Assembly (NCBI GenBank): GCA_022818135.1 | Contig: JAFMSR010000033.1 | Span: 263,001 to 327,000, forward strand | DNA length: 64,000 bases | Direction of reading: 5' to 3' | Origin: Saxidomus purpurata | Lineage: Eukaryota > Mollusca > Bivalvia > Venerida > Veneridae | Shown: piece by piece, positions 1 to 13,500 of the stretch | Layout of the letters: the number at the start of each line of letters is the position of its first letter | Position numbering within the stretch: position 1 is the first letter of the stretch | Program-made: the position numbers and the translations under genes | The notes under the pieces: model-generated | The model's input: the letters and a program-made list of their open reading frames with translations, nothing else | Told to the model about the DNA's origin: nothing | Databases searched by the model: none

Positions 1-689
1 TACACTCCCTACTAAATGTATCCACACTGTGACTACTACATGCATGCGTACTTAAGTGTTGATCACACCTGAGTGTGGTGTTACTACAAAATCCTGTTAC
101 GGTAGAGAGGAAATCCAGCCAAGAATATTTAAGTACTGTTTAAAATATGCTCAAAACGTGATTATTCGGTGAAGTTAAAAGGCACAAAAGTATCAATCTC
201 AAATAAATCAATTATAGTTATTTCGCTTATATGCCTATGATTATAACGACATAATCAGCGTCTTCTTAAACATAACAAGGACTAAGTGAAGTAGCATAAT
301 AATGCAATTTAATTGTCATATATGATGTTTAATACAACTCTCTGTTTGCATTTTGCATATCTTGGTTTCCCTGACTATTCTATTATCTCTAATAAAAATA
401 GGATTGTAAGTGTTCTGTTGTGTTTAATAATTCTGAATCATTTGTTCGTTTATAGGTTTAGGCTGAGTGATACACGTTGCTTTTCGGAAAATGAAGGAGA
501 CGAGTTCATCTTTACAACTGTCTAGAAATCTATAAAATATTATCACAGCGTTTCTGCTTTTAGATGTACAATCGCCTTCTGATGAATAAATGTTTTTTTT
601 TATTCATTACTGCATGGTACTATATTTATCCAGAACCCCTATTATTTTATGATTCCAGTGTTCCTTCTTTCTTACGTTAGTGTCTGATG
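1..689. other. No gene seen; AT-rich flanking DNA
   Basis: AT-rich sequence. The only open frame of note (313-525, plus strand) has no recognisable motif and no convincing splice context, so I do not call it. The last bases run into the truncated retroelement tail at 690. Confidence 0.5.
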
Positions 690-789
690 TTGTTGTGTGT
701 GTGTGTTGATGGTGTGCACTTCTGGGTGCTGTGGGATTCGTTTTGTGGAGGCTGCGTTTTTGGTACGTGGCATTCCCAGTTTTATATTA
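690..789 (+). mobile_element. Truncated 3' end of an RT retroelement
   Basis: A short TG-rich tract is followed by about 85 bases nearly identical to 42755-42838, the 3' end of the RT element at 41.2-42.8 kb. Shared landmarks are gtgtgcacttctgggtgctg and tttttggtacgtggcattcc. Only the 3' end is present, as expected for a 5'-truncated retroposed copy. Confidence 0.75.
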
Positions 790-3700
790 TTTTTGTTTTT
801 TTGTTTTTCTGTCCAATGTTCCTATTTTATTTAGCCCAAATAGTATTGCTTTAACATATTCTTTATTACCATATACACTGTTTCTGGGGAGAGCAGTTGT
901 TTGATGTTGTAATTACTAATTACCCGACCCATTTTGCAATTTTGTGGTTTGATTGTATTTTAATAAACGTTTTTTTGACATGTAAAAAAGCAAAACTTAC
1001 TCATGTTACAACTTCACCGCCCTAAGGTCAAGGTTACAAATAAAGAAGTTAAGATCAAAGGTTCAAACCTTGTATTTCGTGTTCATTTCAAGTCCTAAAT
1101 GCTTTAAAAAATTTCATTTAAATAGGGTAAATTTGTCAATTCATCTAAACGACGTGTTTAATCTTTCTTCCGCACAAACGACATTTCACTCTTAGTGGTC
1201 ATTGGTTGTTCGTGCCTGTTTCATATCTCATTAACCATAGAACAGACAAATGGGTCAAATGTTTATCTTCTCAAGTAAATGCGTAAAAACGTTTTTCAAA
1301 CTATTGTAGGGCCTATGTCACATTTAAGGTTCATCGGTTTTAGTTTCCGCTTCCTATCTACTTAAACCTACTGAAGGGTTGTTCTATGTTAAAAATTTAT
1401 GGGCATGAGTCACACGTAGGAGTCATATAAATTGTTCATCTTATCTAAAAACACAGAACCAATATTCCAGTTATGCAGACTTCAGGTTAAGTTCTAACTT
1501 GTTAGTCAAAGGTCACCTTGTCAACATTACTTCATGTGGCGGAGGATGTAGCTGTTTTTAAGACTGTCTTGGATAATATTTTATAAACAGTATTGTTTTA
1601 GATGGCCCTAGAAACTGAAGATGATAATGATTTATTTTGTCAGTATTTATTTCGTCCAGTAAATTCTCCAAGCCCGTTGCGTCAGGCGAATGATTAATTT
1701 TGCTGATTACTATTGTTTTTATTACACTCTTAAAGTACTGCTTAATGTCGTTATAAAACTTTCATATTTTTACTTTCGAGATACTTTTACATAGTTCTTC
1801 AAAATCAATCTCCCTTGACTGACGGCTCACATGTTCAACAGTGAACTATTGTGGTCAGCGGTTGTCTTTCACTAAAGATATTTTAATACGATAGCCAGTG
1901 TGTAAGTATTTGGTTTATGCACAAATAAAAGAAATATGAAGCTATTTCCTCAAAATAAATTAAGGACTATGTCATGCATGGGGTAAGATTTACTTGAATC
2001 ACTCGCAAAAAGTCTAGATGCTGGTTTTCATGGTATTGATCGGAAGAAGTAAGTACATGTGTCAAATTTATCGAGTAGCCTTTAATTTCACAGCTCACTA
2101 AGCTGTGCATAGAGCGTACATACAGAAAGGTGGCCTACATATTTAAAGACTTTCTAAGTTGATGTATCAAACATATTACGAAAGTCAATATTTAGGATAT
2201 ATGAATGCGTGATATCCTGTGTGTTTGGAAAAGTGACAATATGTTTCGAAGGAAATAAAATCTGGTTATTAGAATGACAATATCGTTGTTGGATGGACGA
2301 TACCTTGCACGGAGATCTCCCTTGTGATTGCATTACGATAAACGATAAAAACTAAACTCTTTATAACATAATAAGACCTCCGGCCCATACACAAAACATA
2401 TACAATAATTAAAATACAGTGTGTAGTAGCTGAAATTTATAACGTTTTTGGCCGTGATTATAATAAGTAGCCAAAGAACATATGAAGCAAAATGCCCTTA
2501 GATATTTATAACTTAACAGAGTCAAAACATGTGTTATGCTTGTAAGGACTGAATAACAGATGTTCTCTGTCTTTAAAACATAGTATTATATGTATTATAT
2601 ATATTATATTACAACATGTCTGGTAATTTTTAACAATTTTGCTGAGCACAGTATATGTGTTATTCATGTATAAACTGATAGAAACTGTTTCTTTCGAAAC
2701 AGGTATAGTATATACATATTATAATATTTTGGATCGTTTATTATTTCCGCTAGACATTAAGTCATATAGAACGTCTGCAGTAAAACAATTATAGTAAAAT
2801 GTTGATCGAATATTTTAATATAATGGACAAATGAGTCCTCAATGAAAAACGGAAGACTTTCATTTTATGTAATTATGTGTAAGTTGCAAATAAATATACA
2901 AACAGTTTTATCTTAAATAATCGGAAATAATGTTTTAACAATTTTGATATTTTTTTGCAATTTCATTTAAAAAATACAGCGCTATATTTATGAAATGTTC
3001 CTGCGATTTCAAAAGCAACATTTGACATGTTTTTCTGTCCAAATAACATTCAATTTTGGCATTTTTCTTTGTAAGTGCTATGAGAAATTTGTGATATCCG
3101 AAATGATCATTGAACGTTTAGTGCAACATAATCAATTTTTAAACTACAAATGTACTCGTATGTCAGTTTATTCACCACGCTTAGAGAACACATTCATACT
3201 TCTTTATAGTTGTAGTACAAAGACGCAAGACATATTGTTATGGCAACAATAAGCAGACTAGGTGCAGAAACAACGTAAAACTTGCTCTCTTAGTCAGTTA
3301 GATAGTTCATCGCTTAATTCGAAGAGGGGGTGATACATTGTTTTGCTAATATTGTTTCGTCTGTCATTGGGTTCGTCCGTCTTTGTATCCGGTATTTGTT
3401 TGGTGCCATTAAATGGCCCATATTGATGTTGAGGCTTTTCTTTTTAAGGGCAAGGTCTGCATGACTTTTATATTGTAAATAATTTCCAAACAGTAAATCC
3501 TGAACAATTAATCTTTCACTCTAAAGATTTCACAAGATGTGCGCCTGAGAAAAGTTGTAAGATCACGTCGTAAGAGATATGTTACACTTGTTTAATAATG
3601 AAAATTGTCTCCGGATAATTATTTCAGCAACCATTTGGCATGAGAGTTTCTAGTTTCAAGTGATAATATACAGATAGATTTATTTTGGTAACAGTGTATA

Positions 3701-4457
3701 TTTACAATTACAACACGGCAATAAAACATTGCATGATATAACAAGTTACCAATGGCAAGTAGACTATTTATAATCATACATATATTCTAGACCATAAAAT
3801 GCTCACCAATACCAGGATTGGAAAATGAATTTCACCTCATTTCCATTGTGGTCCCTATTATTGGTTGCATGACACAGAAAGTCATGTACTATGTTACTTA
3901 TGAAATAATATCCGTTCCAGCGGTGTTCATTGTCTAATAAACAATGATTTGGAGTTTTGATGAGCAGTAATTAACCACGAAGGCCGGAGGCCTCAGTGGT
4001 TTATAACTGCGCATCAGAACGACAAAGAATTGTTTATTAAACGATAACAACGCTGAAAAGGATGTTATTTCGATTCCAACATGATCAGATATTACAAAAG
4101 GTGAATAAAGGCAAAGCGTCGTTGTCTACGCGTATATTCTATTAACGTCATGCGGCACAATATGACGTCACCTTTACGGCATATCGGTTCCCGCGTTGTT
4201 TTTGGCATATTAATCAAATTTTCTGCTCTTTGTATATAGAGCCAAATCGTGAGTTATGTTAAAATTAATGAATTTATCACGAACGTAGAGCACATTACAT
4301 AAATTAGATCTAGGTGTATCACAGATTGTTGGTTATCTACAAAACAGACAAACATCGATGTTTAGATCACAAATAAAGGTCACGGTGACCTATATACAAT
4401 TGTAACTAGTCTATCATTGAACACTAAAGGATCATTTGAGATAAATGCTTGAAGCTT
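790..4457. other. No gene seen; intronic or intergenic DNA
   Basis: AT-rich DNA. The open frame at 2995-3252 (plus) is of random composition without family motifs. On the minus strand I found no further EGF-type cysteine pattern between splice sites, so any next exon of the lectin/EGF gene lies beyond the left edge or is too divergent to see. Confidence 0.4.
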
Positions 4458-4963
4458 TACATGATAGCTGTTTGGATAAGACAATGATCAAGGGTTGTTT
4501 TAGATACCCCAGTTAATAGCCAAGACCGCAGTAGTCCGTTTTCTGTTTGAATTATGATATATGACGATATTAATTTCTTTTGCATCAATAGGGACATTTG
4601 TGCCTAACAAACAGCTCCTCGTAATGTCGAAATGCTAAGTGTTAAAGCTATAGAAAAAACCAGGAATATTGTTCAACATGTTGCATTAAAACCAACACCA
4701 TTCATTCGTACATTACGTTTTACATGCTAGCTTGTTTGGATATTAGATCACTTGTTCTAGATAACTCGGGCAATAGCCAAGTCCGCAGTAGTCCTTTTAA
4801 ACAGTTCGAAATATGATATATGACCTTTTACACATTATGTTTTGCATCAATAGGGATATTTGTGCCTAACAAACAGCTCCTCCTAATGTCGAATTTTAGA
4901 CGTTTAAGATATAGAGATAACCTGGAATAGTGCTCAATATGTTGTATTAAAACCAACAGCTTC
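4458..4963. repeat. Imperfect tandem duplication, about 240 bp per copy
   Basis: Copy 1 (about 4458-4697) and copy 2 (about 4720-4963) share blocks such as atagccaag.ccgcagtagtc, gcatcaatagg and tgtgcctaacaaacagctcc in the same order and orientation, offset by about 261 bases. They differ at many scattered positions, so the duplication is old. The minus-strand open frame 4828-5022 lies in copy 2 and is not conserved in copy 1. Confidence 0.75.
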
Positions 4964-7370
4964 TGTTGGTAAGAAATTCGTTGTTTGAATGACATCCTGC
5001 TAAAGGCCACGTTTGTAAACATATACTTAATTTTTTATATACTTATACACGCCGGTAGGTAACATAAAAACGTTCAGATGTCATATCCGAGAGAGCTATA
5101 AACAACGAACAAGAAAAAGGGGTGTGATGTTTAAACTTTAAATTAAATAATGGAACCTGGAATAAAATCGTGTAATGGTAGGCAATAACGATATGAATTT
5201 TATCATAACTTGGTGTTTTTTGAAAAAACTAATCTAATGTGGGTAAATTGTTTACACAAAGTTCATTCCATTAACTTCAAGGTTAAGTGAAAGGGAGGGC
5301 TATAATTAAGTGGAGGGGAGTTGCTGAATTACAATACAGTTAGAGTGCGGTAACTTGCTATCCGGGTACTGTATTGGTCCGAGAACGGCAACCCTTTTTA
5401 TGGGGTTTACAAATAGTGGAACAAGGCGATACATTTCATACGGCCTGTTCTGTTGAGTGCATGCATCATGGCAACTGACGTACATGTAATGTAGTTCTAA
5501 ACATTTGCATAAATATTAGGTATATGCCAAGATTGTATTTCATTAGGTACTCAATTATATTCATGTCTATGATGACAACAACAACCTAGCAAGAAATGGA
5601 TGGGTTTATGCACGCCTAAAAATCAATGAATTATCGTACTACTATTCATAAAGGGTTTCTATAGTATGGCATGTAATTGACTTATATTGCTTTGCATCAA
5701 AGCTGTGTGTATGCGTGTGAATAATTATGCGTGCATGTTTGAGCATGAGATAGCATGTACAGCCAAAGTAAATTATAGTTTGTGTGCTTTAGGATTATGT
5801 CTTCCTTTTTTGATCGATCAGTAAATATAAATTGTTTTATTGTTTTCTTGGCATGCTTTAATTATTTTAACCCTAAACGTACGAAAAGGGTAGACGTTTG
5901 CCCTTTCTTTAACTGATCGTGTCCTTAAAAGTTAAGTTATTGGTGCACTGATTTCAGACAGAATCACAGTGTACTTTGGTATAATGTGTCGTCGTTTTTA
6001 ATATTCCATATTGGTGTTTGATGTCTAAATTAGCATTGCTAGTATCAGGATGTTTTAGTTTACTCAGTTTTTCCTTTCGGGGAGCAAAGGGAAGTTTAGT
6101 TTAGAGGAATGGTATAAAGCAAAGGTTACCAATATTTCGGGGTACTGAACATTCGGTGTTAACATTTTACTGGTTTGTGTCTTCGGCGTTTTTGTGTTTG
6201 ATTGTTCTTGTTATTAAAAATTCCTAAAATCATAAGACATCATTTCGACAAAATTTTTGACCATTTCTCCATGCAGGATTAATGATCCTTCTATAATATA
6301 TCTTGGAGAGGGCCGTTTACTGATGTTGCTATAACTCGTGGCCCAATCCATTTGTCAAATGTATTTAAATTGTTTCTAACCAAATGTTATACGTGTACTT
6401 GTACATAGAACAATAAAATAGTATCAAACTAAACTAAACTATAATATATCCGGACAAATATGTTTATGTGTAGTAAACTAAGCAGTTTTGTGAGAAATAA
6501 AATAGTTATTTTCCGACAAAATAACATTTAGGCCAGGAGCAATTTGGAATGTGTTAACACCTCATCGTGTGTTGTATAGATGATTTGCATATGAATTAAA
6601 GTTATGAAGGTGTTTACAATTGCATTATTCATTTCAAGAACATTTAAAGATATATTTCTTCCAGTATCATCGTTACAAAACAATATTAATACATCTTGTT
6701 GCATTTTTCTTCAAAAGATTAAAGGTAAATTACCTATAGCATTTCAGAAAATAGAGATATTTCATTCAAGCAAGAACGCATTTCATGGGAAAGTTATAGC
6801 ATTGTATTCAATTTTGTTTCTTTGTTTCAATACAAATACCAACGATAACAAAATGTATCATTTGAAAGTAAGAAATATGAATACGAATAGAATATGGTTA
6901 TTCTTTGGTTAGTAAAGGTAAATCATATAAATACCGTATCATTATACGTGGACTTACATTTTCCGATGATCAAGCAATTGCTCGTAATTAACATAGCTAC
7001 AGCTGAAGGATTCATAATTGCATTTGCACAGTTAACACGTTCTTATTTTAAATTTACATCCACATTTTTCATATAAATTGGATAATTTCTAAATCAGTAC
7101 AACTGTCTATTGGTATGTAGATTGGGTAAGACACATGTTTCTGCATTTACTAAGTGAGTTAAAGACGTATCCTGTTAAATTGGCAATAGTAATATGGAAT
7201 GTTGCCATTTTAGCTGATGAAATGCCACGAAGGTAAATGTGTATGCCCCGAAGGTAAATGTTTTAAATTAAATTAGAAAAACATTTTAAAGTAAATAAAA
7301 CTTTAAAACAAGTAAACTTGAAAAACATTTTAAAGCACTACATGTACATTATGTAAATATATCACTTTAC
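4964..7370. other. No gene seen; AT-rich DNA
   Basis: Open frames at 6604-6912 and 6894-7076 (plus) are low-complexity AT-derived translations with no domain signature. I see no tRNA, repeat array or exon here that I can support. Confidence 0.4.
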
Positions 7371-7508
7371 GCTTATCACAAAGAGATCCCATGTAACCGT
7401 CTTTACATCCAGCTGGACAGTAGCCTGTTGTTGTATTACATGACGTCTTTTCTGTACACTTCCCACAAGGTTTAGAGCAGTTTTGTCCGAACGTACCATT
7501 TAGACATA
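7371..7508 (-). CDS. EGF-like repeat exon (second in this gene)
   Basis: 138-nt exon, acceptor tacttcag and donor gtaaag, phase 1-1, 45 whole codons. Eight cysteines are spaced as in MEGF/laminin-type EGF repeats, with N-terminal CLNGTFGQNC, a central GYCPAGCKDGY and the final cysteine in GSLCDK. It closely resembles the exon at 9912-10061 in both cysteine order and exon phase. It is probably an extracellular spacer or ligand-binding repeat. The open frame stops at the splice sites, which supports the exon limits. Confidence 0.85.
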
Positions 7509-10500
7509 CTGAAGTACATCACATTATATAGTAAGAAATTTAAGGTAACAATACAACGCAGAAATATTAAACACAAAATTACTATCTTGTGCAAAAAGCG
7601 AATAAAATCTAAAGCGATAGTAATTTTGCGTAGGTTTTCATACTTGACTGTCGTTTTTGGAAGAATCGATCTATTTTTCTCAGTGGTATCTAGACTGAAT
7701 TTGGACCTGCTTCAAGTGGCCAATACCCATGAAATAACTTATTTTCCTATACTTTTAGGTCCTTCTATTCTGATAAGTAGCTCTTACATCGAAATATGAA
7801 GAATGGAAAACAGTTAGAAGTTGCAGCAGAGATCATATTACAATTTTAATTAATTCATCAACAAATACCGTATATCGGGTTATTTTCGCGTACATCAAAT
7901 TTCGCGATTTTGGTCTTGTTTTAATTTTAGCGATTCTAATTTTTGCGATTTTAAAAAAGATGATGTTCATTTTCGCGTTTTTTAACTAAGGGGAAAATTT
8001 ACATTGGAATCGTTTTATAAATAAAGAGAAATTACTTTGTGACAGTGCTATAAACCGGTATCTCGAACTGTATATAGAACCAATTGTCTCAGCTCCTTTT
8101 GCTTCGCACTGAAAACCTGCATGTTATATAAAAATGTCTTTGAGGCGATATCTAAGCCCATCAGTTGTTTTTGTTGACGGCAAAAAATCAAATATGCTTT
8201 TTTCACTATAATATTCAAGTTATTTTGATTAATAGAAAATGCCTTATCTACGCAAATTAGCAGCGCAAAGAACGCAGTGCATTTGAGTCGTGAAAACACG
8301 ACAGTGGCCAAATTATAAGAAAACTGAAATGATGATTTGTTATTAAGAATATGTAATAGGTAGAGTACTTTTTGTGAAAATTATTACGTTATTTCGAGGA
8401 GACGTAGCCCCAGAACAGATAAGCAGTGCATTTTCGTTCTTTTATGTGTTTACAGTGACTAAATTATAACAAAACTGAAATGATGATTTGTTAATTAAGA
8501 ATATGTAATAGGTAGAGTACTGTCTATGAAAATTATTACGTTATTTCGAGGAGACGTAGCCTCAGAACAGATAAGCAGTGCATTTTCGTTCTTTTATGTG
8601 TTTACCTTGCCCGACGAAAGCTGTTTAACAAATATATATTTAAGGTAATCTTTGACCCTTAGTTTCAACTGAGATGTCAACAAAGATGGTCATGGCCGCT
8701 TGAAATCTGACTACGGAATACAACCCTACATTGTCGTCTGATAACACTGAAGGCAATGTATCCTTTACACCCTAGACACTCAAAACGTTACTCAAGTCGT
8801 AATTTGCAATAATATAACTTGAAATTATGCAACCAATGATGTGTAAATACATCGATATCATGACCTTGCCGAAATATATAGCGATATGATCTTAGACATG
8901 TTTAGTTCAAGAGTGTTATTAAACTAAGCTTCGAGCAAATATATTTAGATGCTACTAGAAGATAATAACAGTTTAACATTAAATCAGCATGATATCGCCT
9001 GTGTGCTTTCTTTTTTAGGGTTCAAGGACAAACGGTCTTTCAAACAACCAAATCGAGTTCAAAATACAGGTTTACTGGACAGACATAATAGAACAAAATG
9101 TATTGAGAGACCAATCTATTAAGAGACCACTTTTGGCGGACCCTTTAGTGGTCTCTTAATACAATGACGACTGTATGTACCGTAGACTGTTATGTAAAAA
9201 ATATTTGACACTGGCATTGAATGTCACATATAAAATGCTAAATGCGCTCACAGTAACACTCTATAACTACCTGTTTTAGAGTGAACGAATTATACATAGA
9301 CTAATGTGACAGTACCTGTGGTTTGCGTCCAGGTTGCGCTATCACCATTACTTTACAATCTCTTTCAAATGACCTTATTGCTAAGATTAAAGCCATTGAC
9401 AAAGGTGTATGTAGACATGGAGCTGATTTTATTGAATAGAAAACCCTAAATATATAAACGTTGGTGATCGAGAGACTAGTTACTAGTCTGACAAAATTTA
9501 TGTTTTTTTTTCTATATATTATATTTCATGCATTATTTCCAGTCTATTTCATTTGATTTTGCTTTGTACACTAGGGCAGTTTTACCATGAAATCAGTGCT
9601 GGTATACTGGCTCTAGAACAAAACAATTATATATTTATTAGTAAAGGAGATATTAGATGGCCTGGTGACTAGGCTAGTGATCTAGATATTGAATACATCC
9701 CTAAAGTATCCTTTGTAGTTGTACATTGAAAATTGTTTCTCGCGATCTCGCAACATATTATATCTTTGAAGCACTAAATTTATTAACATTGCATTTTCAA
9801 GAAAGTGGAGCATTTTGTTAAATTTACCAAATAAGTTTTCAGAACAAGACACACATAATTAATTTCGCAAATCTTTAAGTATAACACCTTTTCTTCTCAA
9901 ATAGTACTAACCTGTTGTGCACATTCTGTCAGTCAATGTATAGCCATCTCTACAACCGTTTGGACATTCACCTGTTACATGGTTGCATGTGTCATTGTTA
10001 GCACATCGATGATTATTGCAATGGCCTGTGCAGCGTTTTCCGTACGTTCCATTTGGGCATACTGTAAAGGGCACAATTGCTTATGAATAGTGTATGTGTA
10101 CTTACGATCATTTTTTTGACATGCTATGGTTTAGACCATATGATTTTGACTGAGAAATTCTAAGTAATTAAAATCGTTTCGAAACTAAGCTCGGAATTCT
10201 TTTCACTACAATACAATTGGAAGTTATGGAAAATTATGAACATAATTAAAGGTGCAATGGTTAAAACTGAGCTTTAAACAGAAAACTACATTTACTCTCA
10301 AGTGACAAATGTCCCTGAGGTGATAAATGGTAACATTCATCGCTTATTGAAGCAAGGTGACAGAAAATTAACAGACAATAAAGGAGATAATCGACAAATA
10401 AGGCCATATAGGGTTATGGATCATGAGAGACATGGCTTGAACCCGTAACCATCAATATATGCATGAGAGGTTACAGTGATTTCAAGTCATCAACTCTAAC

Positions 10501-13500
10501 TACTTGACCACAGAGGCGGACTTCAGTGATAGCTCCACATGTATTTTGTTCCTGATATATGAATCCATAACTGCTTACAGTGTGTCCTACCTACAAACAG
10601 TATTTGTTTGAAATTAATAGAGAATAGGATCTGGCTTGATTCTCATTGATGAAAAATCTAGAAATCGTGCAATACTTTTAAAAAATGACAAGCTACTGTG
10701 CTAGAGAACTAGAGAATGGTGTATATGCTTTAACTACCTCTATTGTTGTTCAAGGTCATCGCTCTACCAGTACTTTCAGTGTTTTGATTAAAACAGTGAA
10801 GATAAGGTTGAAATTAAATGACGATACCGATCTACAGAACAATCTTTTTTCCCGAATTATATATTTATCTATACTGCCTTGACTCCCCTTGCCTTGAAAA
10901 TTATTCAATCTGTCATTCATATTATCTACTAATTGTTCATTTAATTTTTGTTTTACTAAAGATAGAAATATTTCATTATTGCCTTCTCCTAGCAAAGTTT
11001 TTTTTCAGTAAAATTAAATGTACCATGGTTAACTTTATTTGGATACAATTCAACATCATTTCTATATAGCTGACAGACAAGTATAAAATTCTTAGCCAAC
11101 ACCTTTTAACTTAACTTTTAAGTGTGTCATATTGAACCATAAATATCTTGTTTACTCAAAGTATATTTTACACAACTGCATTTGAACATTTCTACTGACA
11201 TATCATTGAAGAATATGTAAACTCCCAACAGTAGTTTAAGATAGGCGATACAAGTTTGTTGTAGAGTTCTAACTTATATACATGTATAGGTAATCTTATA
11301 TCAATATTAATTCACTTCATACATGGCTTTTAGATGTAGGCTTGATTGTATATCCTGTGCTTCGTTCAGTCATCCTCAAGTTGTAAACACACTATTCAAT
11401 ATATGAATAAGAAAATTAATTCACTAATTCAGCAAGTTAAGAGTCATAATAAAATTACTTATTTCGAGGAATAGAACCACTTTTCTCAAATATCAAAAAC
11501 CACAACCTTTGTTTAGGCAGTGTTCATTTTCAATTTGAACATGCAGCAGTAATCATCTATTCGAATTTTTCAGAAGTACTAGCAAATATGACTATAGTCT
11601 TTAAAATACTTTATGTAAGGTAACATGTACACGTTAAGTGTCATTAATTATTTAAACATTTAATTTCTGATCCAGTTAGATTAGTTATCAGATTTGACGT
11701 AGATATTGTACTGATAAATAGCCCATCAAGGTTCGGTTGCTAGTGTGAAACAATAATCTGTATGGCTTTTTTGTTCATAACTCTGGATTCACTGTTCTAA
11801 TCCGACCAATTGGACCTTGATAATGTAGTCATACACCCTTCAAACAGTGTGATTTAACTTCATCCTCAACTCAATTTGAAATCCTTAAGCTCTAGCACCG
11901 TACTTCTAAAATACAGTTGTTAAAGAACTGCAGTTTAAATGTCATTTAAATGCCAAATAAAAGTCTGATCGACACACTCTCATAAAGACCTTAAAAATGC
12001 GTAAGTATTTTATTTACCAACATTCAGAGCACGAAGAGTAGTCAAACACAAAATTGTTTCACAATAACTAGAACTAGTTTGGTTATGCTCGATGAAGGGA
12101 TATGGCTTCAAGAGTGTAAGCGATGTGAGGAAGTTTAGCTCACCTGAGCACGAAGTGCTTAAGGTTGATATTTTGTGCTTGCCCTGTGTCCATCGTCCGT
12201 CGTCAATAATTGGAGTGTTTACACTCTAGAGGCCACTGGTTTTAGTCAAACTTTCCTTGCATCTGGTCAGAATGATTGTCTTGCATATAGCACGACAAGG
12301 TCGAATATGGGTCATCTCGGATCAAAAGGTAGGTCATAAGGTCAAATATAAGAAAAAATATGTTTACACAATAGAGGTTGCATCTTCAATAAGATCTAGA
12401 GGAATCTTTATCAGAATGAGTGTCTTATATGATTTCTCGGACGAGTTCGAATATGGCTTTTGGGGGTAAAACAACTTGGTCACAAGGGCAAACATGAGAA
12501 AAACTATGTTTACGCAACTCAGGCTGATTGTACATCGGATCTTCGCGAAACTTGGTCAGAGTGATTGTTTACATTTGTATTTGGACGAGTTCGAATATCG
12601 GTCATCTCTAGGCTCACTTGGTCACTTGGGTAAATTTGAGGAAAAAGTATTTGTACGCAAAACACTGGCTTCATTTCCCTCGGATCTTAGCGAAACATGC
12701 CCAGTGTGATTGTCTAAATGATTTCTCAGACACATAATGATACGGGTCATCTCGGGTCAAAACGTAAGTTAGTTGAGACGCCTGTCGTCCGTCGTCAATA
12801 AGTGTTTACACACCAGAGGCCACAGTTTTCGTCTAATCGTCATGAAATTGTGTCGGGGCAAACAGTAGGTCATTATGTCAAATATAAGAAAACACATGTT
12901 TACGCGATACAGGCTGCATTTTTTATCGGATCTACGCAACAACTGGTCAGAATGAATTTCTTAATGATTCCTTGGACGGGTTTTAATATTGATCATCTAT
13001 GTTAAAAACTAGTCCATTCGATCAAATATGCTGAAAGCAATGTTTACGCAATTCATGCTGTGTTTGTTTCCATTCGCTCTTTGCGAACTTTTCCATCGTG
13101 GGTAAAAAAAGTAAGTAACTAGTCCAAATATAAGAAAAAACATGTTTATGCTGAAACATAGACCATGCACAACTAGGCATTGTACTTATCACTTGTGTGA
13201 AATATCATTAAATTCTGACCAGGGGTTTTGGAGATTTAGGGTCCACAATATTTTACTATCTCGAGCCCCTGTGACATTGACCTTTGACATAGAGACCCAA
13301 AACAAGAACCATGCACAACTAGGTATTGTAATTATCACTTGTGTGAAGTATCATTAAATTCTGACGAGGGGTTTTGGAGATTTAGTGTCCATTCGGGGGG
13401 TATAATAATATTTACGCAACACATGAAATCTGGATCAGGTTTGAATATTGGTGATGGAACAATTAATCAGTGGTCTAATGCAGCCAAAAAAAGCAGGGTT

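Noticed and set aside
12257..13005. Series of 67-77 codon plus-strand frames that could be small paralogous genes
   Set aside because: They come from tandem ~140-bp units inside a dispersed non-autonomous repeat with recognisable ends.
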